In this document: in pieces, positions 58,820-64,000 of the stretch
Position numbering within the stretch: position 1 is the stretch's first letter
Layout of the letters: each line of letters starts with the position of its first letter
Position numbers and translations under genes: made by a program
Assembly (NCBI GenBank): GCA_900074885.1
Contig: FJUW01000015.1
Location: 90,281 to 154,280 of the forward strand
Length of the DNA: 64,000 nt
Origin: Rhynchosporium graminicola
Taxonomy: Eukaryota; Ascomycota; Leotiomycetes; Helotiales; Ploettnerulaceae
Reading direction: 5' to 3'
The notes under the pieces: generated by a model
Seen by the model: only the letters and a program-made list of their open reading frames with translations
Databases searched by the model: none
Told to the model about the DNA's origin: nothing

Positions 58820-60296
58820 TATAACGACATAAGACTCAAGGCGGTATATAAGCAAGAATAAACAAGTAGGGAGGCTAAGAGCGATCTTATATAGTCTAGT
58901 ACGAAGGAAACAGAAAGATATAGAGCTCTAAAGGAGTCTGCACCTTCTATATATATAAGGAGAGTATGCTTAAGGCACCGATACTAGCCCGTATCTGCTA
59001 CGTATACTATACGCCGTCATATTACCCCCTTCTAAGATAAAGGCTCGCCCTCGAGCCTTAAAGAATCGAATAAAGGAAATAAAGTAGGTATAAAACGCAG
59101 TTAAATATAATAACCTCTAATTATTCTATTAAACCGAAACCGTAGACGCTAATTCAGTACCGAGATCATCTCTTCTGCAGAGAGAAACGTAATCTCCGGT
59201 AATTATAATGCCGAGTTTTACTGAATAAGCGAGGCCAAGCGAGTAATTAAAACACTTAAAGGTTACGAAAGAAATAAAAGTCCAAATCGAATTCCAAAGA
59301 AGCTAAAAGATTAAAGAGAGTCAGATATCTTTATTAAGTAGATATAGAAAGTATTAAATTAAAAGTTCTTTTCTAGTAGAAAGAGGTCGATTCTGCCGAG
59401 GGGGATAAATTATACCGGAGTATAAGGGTTACGAGTCGAATTCTGATAATTTCCGCTAAGGTAATAAGCTACTTCGTCCTAGCCTAAAAGCAAGGTTTTT
59501 CGCTATTAGAGCTGCTTTCGGAAGGTTAAAGTCAAGTAAGGGGATAAAGGTTCTTTTCTAGTAGAAGGAGGTCGATTCTACTGAGGGGGATAAATTATAC
59601 CGGGGTATAAGGGTTACGAGTCGGATTCCGGCAATTTCCGCTAGGGTAATAAGCTACTTCGTCCTAGCCTAAAAGTAAGGTTTTTCGCTATTAGAGCTAC
59701 TTTCGGAAGGTTAAAGTTAAGTGAGGAGTTAATAAATATTAGAGCTTATAAGGAAGTTTCTACCTAAAATTCGTCTACTGTTTTATTTCGTACGCACGAA
59801 GGAACGAGTTTCGAAGTATCCGAGAGTGACTTCGTAGTAATACTAGTACTTCTAAGGCTGAATTACGTCTAAATTCCTAGCTATCTGAGAGATCTCTAGA
59901 ATCTTAGCTCTTTTGAAAACCTAACTGTCGAATTCGTAATTAATAGTACTAACTGTTTCCGTATGATTCCGAAAATCTAAGGTAAGTAGAGATAACTTAG
60001 CGAAAAGCTCCCTAGTAGTTATACGTGCGAATCGAGTTTTCTAAGTAAGATATTATTTAATATTATCCCCGGCGGTCTTAATCTTTCTATTTAATATAAC
60101 GATATAAGACTTAAAGTAGTATATAAGTAAGAATAAATAAGTAGGAAGGCTAAGAGCGATCTTATATAGTCTAGTATAAAGGAAACAGAAAGATATAGAG
60201 CTCTAAAGGAGTCTACACTTTCTATATATATAAGGAGGGTATGCCTAAGGCACTGATACTAGCCCGTATCTGCCACGTATACTATGCGCCGTCATA
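58820..60296 (-). mobile_element. Gagless LTR element, copy B (TRIM-like)
   Basis: A 1477-bp minus-strand copy of the same family. LTRs are 58820-59021 and 60095-60296 (202 bp each) and the target duplication is attac (58815-58819 and 60297-60301). The gctcg...cgagc palindrome and polypurine tract follow the left LTR at about 59022-59057. The internal sequence matches copy C and the first 700 bp of copy A, without the gag segment. It carries a 185-bp tandem duplication (59365-59734). Confidence 0.85.
59365..59734 (-). repeat. 185-bp tandem duplication inside copy B
   Basis: Units 59365-59549 and 59550-59734 are near-identical, differing mostly by G/A and C/T changes. Copies A and C have one unit. 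Confidence 0.8.
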
Positions 60297-60965
60297 ATTA
60301 CCTAATTACGTTAATACGGAGTATACTGTTTTATCTAGTTTACTTCCTAGTAGTAAAGCTAAGGATGCGGAGCTAAATCGGAGTAGTATTATAGCTACTT
60401 ATAAAGCTATTAATTAGATCTATTATCTCGCGAAATCTGCTACTCTTATTACTATATTAGAGATTACTATTATATAATTAGTAAAGACTTAAGCTTTAAG
60501 GCGTTCTATAGAGAAAGTATTTAAGGAGTTAGAGTTTATTAAAGTAATAAGTTAAGATCTTAAATCCTTAGATACTAATATAATACTAACGTGATATAGG
60601 ATCTAGATCTTTTAATAGTAGATTCGGCGAAGTTTAAGTTAATAATATAAATAGTATTAAAGTAGATAAAGGAGTTAAATAGTATTATACGGGAATTTAT
60701 AAAGAAAGCTATATTTAAAGCTATAATATTTAATACTAAGGGAAAGAGGAATTTACCTTCTAGTTCAGAGATAGTATCAGATCTAGATACTCCCGGACCC
60801 TCTCTAAAGAAAAAAGCCCGTAGGATTAGCTATTATACTTAGTCTACTACTAGAGTTATATTAGTAGATTTAGATAAGGAGTTAGATATAGTAGTTCTAG
60901 TTCTAGATATTCTAGATTTATTAGAAGCTCCGGAGAACTTAGGAGAGAAAGCTAATAAAGTAGAG
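60297..60965 (+). pseudogene. Eroded reading frame between copies B and C
   Basis: Plus-strand segments (about 60345-60585 and 60690-60960) are open apart from TAA/TAG/TGA stops of RIP type. They read like a charged protein with LKKKARRISYY and an acidic C-terminal tail. The frame resumes past copy C at 62206 for a few codons. It is a transposon-encoded or captured protein that I cannot name. Confidence 0.35.
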
Positions 60966-62205
60966 TGTGACGGCGCATAGTATACGTAGCAGATACGGGC
61001 CAGTATCGGTACCTTAGGTATACCCTCCTTATATATATAGAAGGTATAGACTCCTTTAGAGCTCTATATCTTTCTGTTTCCTTTGTACTAGACTATATAA
61101 GATCGCTCTTAGCCTCCTTACTTATTTATTCTTACTTATATACTATCTTAAGTCTTATATTATTATATTAAATAGAAAGATTAAGACTACTAGGGATAAT
61201 ATTAAATAATATCTCACTTAGAAAACTCGATTCGGACGTACGACTTCGATTATTAGAGAGCTCTTCGCTAAGTTATCTCTACTTACCTTAGATTTTTATA
61301 CTTCGGAATTATATAGAAATAGTTAGTACTATTAATTACGAATTCAATAGTTAGGTTTTTAAAAGAGCTAAGATTCTAGAGATCTCTTAGATAGCTAGGA
61401 ATTTGAACGTAATTTAGCCTTAGAAGTATTAGTATTACTACGAAGTTACTCTCAGATACTTCGAAACTCGTTCTTTCGTACGTATAAAGTAAAATAGCGG
61501 ACGAATTTTAAGTAGAAACTTCCTTATAAGCCTTAATATTTATTATCCCCTTACTTAACTTTACCTTTCGAAAGTAGCTCTAATAGCGAAAAACCTTACT
61601 TTTAGGCTAGGATAAAGTAGCTTATTACTCTAGCGGAAATTGCCGGAATCCGACTCGTAACCTTTATACCCCGGTATAATTTATCCCCCTTAGTAGAATC
61701 GACCTCCCTCTACTAGAACCTTTAATTTAACACTTTCTATATCTACTTAATAAAGATATCTAACTCTCCTTAATCTTTTAGCTTCTTTAGAATTCGATTT
61801 AGACTTTTATTTCTTTCGTAACTTTCAAGTGTTTCAATCACTCGCTTAGCCTCGCTTATTCAGTAAAACTCGGTATCTACGGTTTCGGTTTAATAGAAAT
61901 TTGGAAAGTTATCTTGATATTTAACTGCGTTTTGTACTTACTTTATTTCCTTTATTCGATTCTTTAAGGCTCGAGGGCGAGCCTTTATCTTAGAAGGGGG
62001 TAATATGACGGCGCATAGTATACGTAGCAGATACGGGCTAGTATCGGTGCCTTAGGTATACACTCCTTATATATATAGAAGGTGCAGACTCCTTTAGAGC
62101 TCTGCATCTTTCTGTTTCATTAATACAAGACTATATAAGATCGCTCTTAGCCTCCCTACTTGTTTATTCTTGCTTATATACCGCCTTGAGTCTTGTGTCA
62201 TTACA
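60966..62205 (+). mobile_element. Gagless LTR element, copy C (TRIM-like)
   Basis: A 1240-bp copy with LTRs at 60966-61167 and 62004-62205 (202 bp each), target duplication tagag (60961-60965 and 62206-62210), PPT agaaggggg before the 3' LTR, and PBS at 61170-61181. It lacks gag. The 3' LTR keeps an intact ...ttaca end and fewer RIP changes than the 5' LTR. Confidence 0.87.
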
Positions 62206-62362
62206 TAGAGATAGTTAAAGAAGTAGAGTTCTAGATATAGCGTTATTACGGAGTATAATCGGGGGATTATCTTTAGTAATAAATTCTAATACTAATAACT
62301 ATAATAGCTTATTATCCTCTAAGTAACTATAGTTATCTATTCTGTCTTCTTAAGCCTTAATC
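62206..62362. other. Host sequence between copy C and element E
   Basis: 157 bp of AT-rich sequence continuing the segment interrupted by copy C. No separate feature is seen. Confidence 0.4.
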
Positions 62363-62597
62363 TGTGACGCTTGCTCTAGAAAGGTCTCAAAACTACCTGA
62401 GTAATAAGACCTCATATTACTATAAATATAAAGTAGTAAGAATTACTTAAGAATCTATAACTAAGGAGTAAAGAAGTAGAGAGAGAATAGAAGTATATAT
62501 ATGAAAAGGGGCCCTTAAACTCTACTCGTGTAATCTCGCTTAGTAGTAAGTGTTTCTACTAATAGGGAGAGACCTCTAAACCTGACTAGTCGTTATA
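62363..62597 (-). repeat. 3' LTR of element E
   Basis: 235 bp between tgtgacgc and gttata. The sequence differs from both the 202-bp LTR family and the element D LTR. Confidence 0.7.
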
Positions 62598-62699
62598 CTA
62601 CTCCCCCCTCTGAAAAAAGCTCGCCCTCGAGCGTTAGTCTATCTCCTTATTACTATTAAGGTAGTTATAATTATTAATTCTATCGTAGAAAGCTTTTAG

Positions 62700-64000
62700 C
62701 TAATTAAGTAGTCTAGCAGGAGGTCTAGCTTACGTTAGGTTATTAAGGTGGAATTATTATAGCTTAGCGGGAGCGTATTTAATATCTATAGTATCGTACT
62801 ATATAAGATCGACGTCTTAATTTAACTAGGAAACTCGGTATAAGAGGCTATTACGCTACTTACGGCATATAAGTATATCTTCGATCTCCTATTTATTATT
62901 ACTAGTAATATTAATAAGTAGTAGTAATAGTAAGGTTTATCCTAGTAAGGGGTCGTTTAGATACTTCCGTAGCTTAGTAGTAGGGAATATATTATATACT
63001 TTTATACTAGTAAGGAGCTCTAGATAATAAGAGCTTCCGACCTTTTTAATTATATAGAAAGGTCCGTTAGTCAGGAAGTCGAGTTTTTTACTAGGTCGAG
63101 TACTCGTAAAGTAGCGTATATCTAGCTAGATAAGATTATCTATAGTGAAGTCGACTTTATAGCGTAAGCGATTATAAGATTAGGATATCTTAGCTTATAT
63201 ACATTAGAGGCTAGATTAAGCAGTAGTCTAGGTATCGCGTAAGCGATTAGCGTAATCTAGAGCTTACTAAGTATTTAACTTATTAGTAAGCGTAATAGAG
63301 TTAGGTAAGTCTTTCTAATTCTAATTAACGCGGGGTATATATCTATAAATAACTTTAAAGGGTAAGAGACCTCTAAGGGATTCGTAAGGAAGAGTTATCT
63401 AAGCGTAATCTATAATAAGTAAGAACTCCGACTAATTATCTTAATAGTAAGAGATAAAAAGTTATAATCTATATTAGAGATATTAGTTATAGATCTCTAT
63501 TTAGCTATCTATTTATAAGTAGTCTACTGCAGAAAGCTATCTTTTAGTACTAAGAATCGTAATAACTATAGTCTAAAAACAGGAAACGAATTAAAGCTCT
63601 CTATTAGAGGTAATTATTAATAGAGCTCCGAAATAGTAGTATACGTAATATAAGTAAAGCTTTATAAAGTCGCGCGTATCGGAGGTCTTTTAGTATAGAA
63701 TACTAATTACTTATTTACTGAAATAGTTAATAAATACGAGAATATTATCGTAGCTGTATTTATCGCAGTTGAAGCTATAGTAGTCGACTATAATATACTC
63801 CTATAGATATAATAGTATAAGCAGAGGTTAGAGGAGGCCCGGTTTCTTATTACGCGGCACTTGAATTCGTTAGTAAGTATAATAGTTATAGTAGTACTAG
63901 TTGATAGTTAAAGCGATTCCGTACTACTAGTATTATAATACTAGTAGTTATAAGGTCTTCTTTATACTTAGATAAGCAGTCTCTAATCAGTCGTATACTT
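62700..64000 (-). pseudogene. Decayed pol (integrase and chromodomain) of element E
   Basis: Read on the minus strand with many RIP stops. The order is integrase core relics (about 63990-63250, including a CSRLHTNR-like match to the STAYHPQTDGQTE region and LDNSS), the integrase C-terminal region (about 63180-62930, STRPSKKLD, GPFYIIKKVGSSYYLELL), then a chromodomain (about 62895-62735, WEIEDIL type, ending YAPAKL). This series is specific to Ty3/gypsy chromoviruses. Reverse transcriptase and gag would lie beyond 64000. The copy is inactive. Confidence 0.75.

Larger units (their letters stand above)
62363..64000 (-). mobile_element. Ty3/gypsy chromovirus, 3' part (element E), runs off the window
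   Basis: A minus-strand LTR retrotransposon. Its 3' LTR (62363-62597, starting tgtgacgc and ending gttata) follows an inverted polypurine tract (ctcccccctc at 62601-62610) and a pol remnant extending to the window edge. Only the 3' end is present. It shares the palindrome gctcgagggcgagc next to the polypurine tract with copies A-C, although its LTR differs. Confidence 0.8.

Overview
The window is nuclear DNA of a filamentous ascomycete, probably a leotiomycete. This is inferred from short GT-AG introns (46-211 bp), the gene set (SUR7/PalI, 2EXR, DUF3602, CAP10-like GT90, Mob1, Rgp1) and a block of transposons decayed by repeat-induced point mutation (RIP, CpA to TpA). I rebuilt splice sites by eye. 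Each multi-exon model closes in frame and restores family motifs, but none was checked against transcripts or databases.

Left part (1-26 kb): two secreted PLC-like phosphodiesterases face each other (2074-3951 + and 4851-6278 -). They are followed by a SUR7/PalI-type four-membrane-span protein (7952-9029 +), a 2EXR protein (10087-11453 +), an 1860-residue disordered modular protein (13097-18679 -), an IFRD-family protein (20696-22117 -) and a tail-anchored FHA-domain protein (23483-26044 +). The last two share a divergent promoter.

Middle (26-40.5 kb): a gene-poor stretch. I could support only one tentative small Cys-rich gene (29189-29494 +) and a DUF3602/GRGG-repeat protein (36537-36977 +). 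The rest is intergenic DNA rich in microsatellites.

Right gene block (40.5-53 kb): mostly housekeeping. It holds a CAP10-like GT90 glycosyltransferase (-), Rgp1 (-, Ypt6/Rab6 GEF subunit) divergent from Mob1 (+, mitotic exit/NDR kinase activator), ATP synthase OSCP (+), and a GH63-family glycosidase (-) convergent with OSCP.

Right end (about 55.2-64 kb): an AT-rich, RIP-mutated nest of transposons. A Tc1/mariner transposase remnant is cut by an LTR. Three related LTR elements with 202-bp LTRs follow (56046-58246 +, 58820-60296 -, 60966-62205 +), each flanked by its own perfect 5-bp target duplication (atcgg, attac, tagag). The longest carries a full-length but decayed gag-only frame ending in a CCHC knuckle and no pol; the other two lack gag. 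All three show a 12-nt self-priming signature like that of the Tf1/sushi group. The window ends inside a minus-strand Ty3/gypsy chromovirus with integrase and chromodomain relics, a candidate for the helper family. This gag-only, self-priming family with gagless derivatives is the most interesting system seen here.
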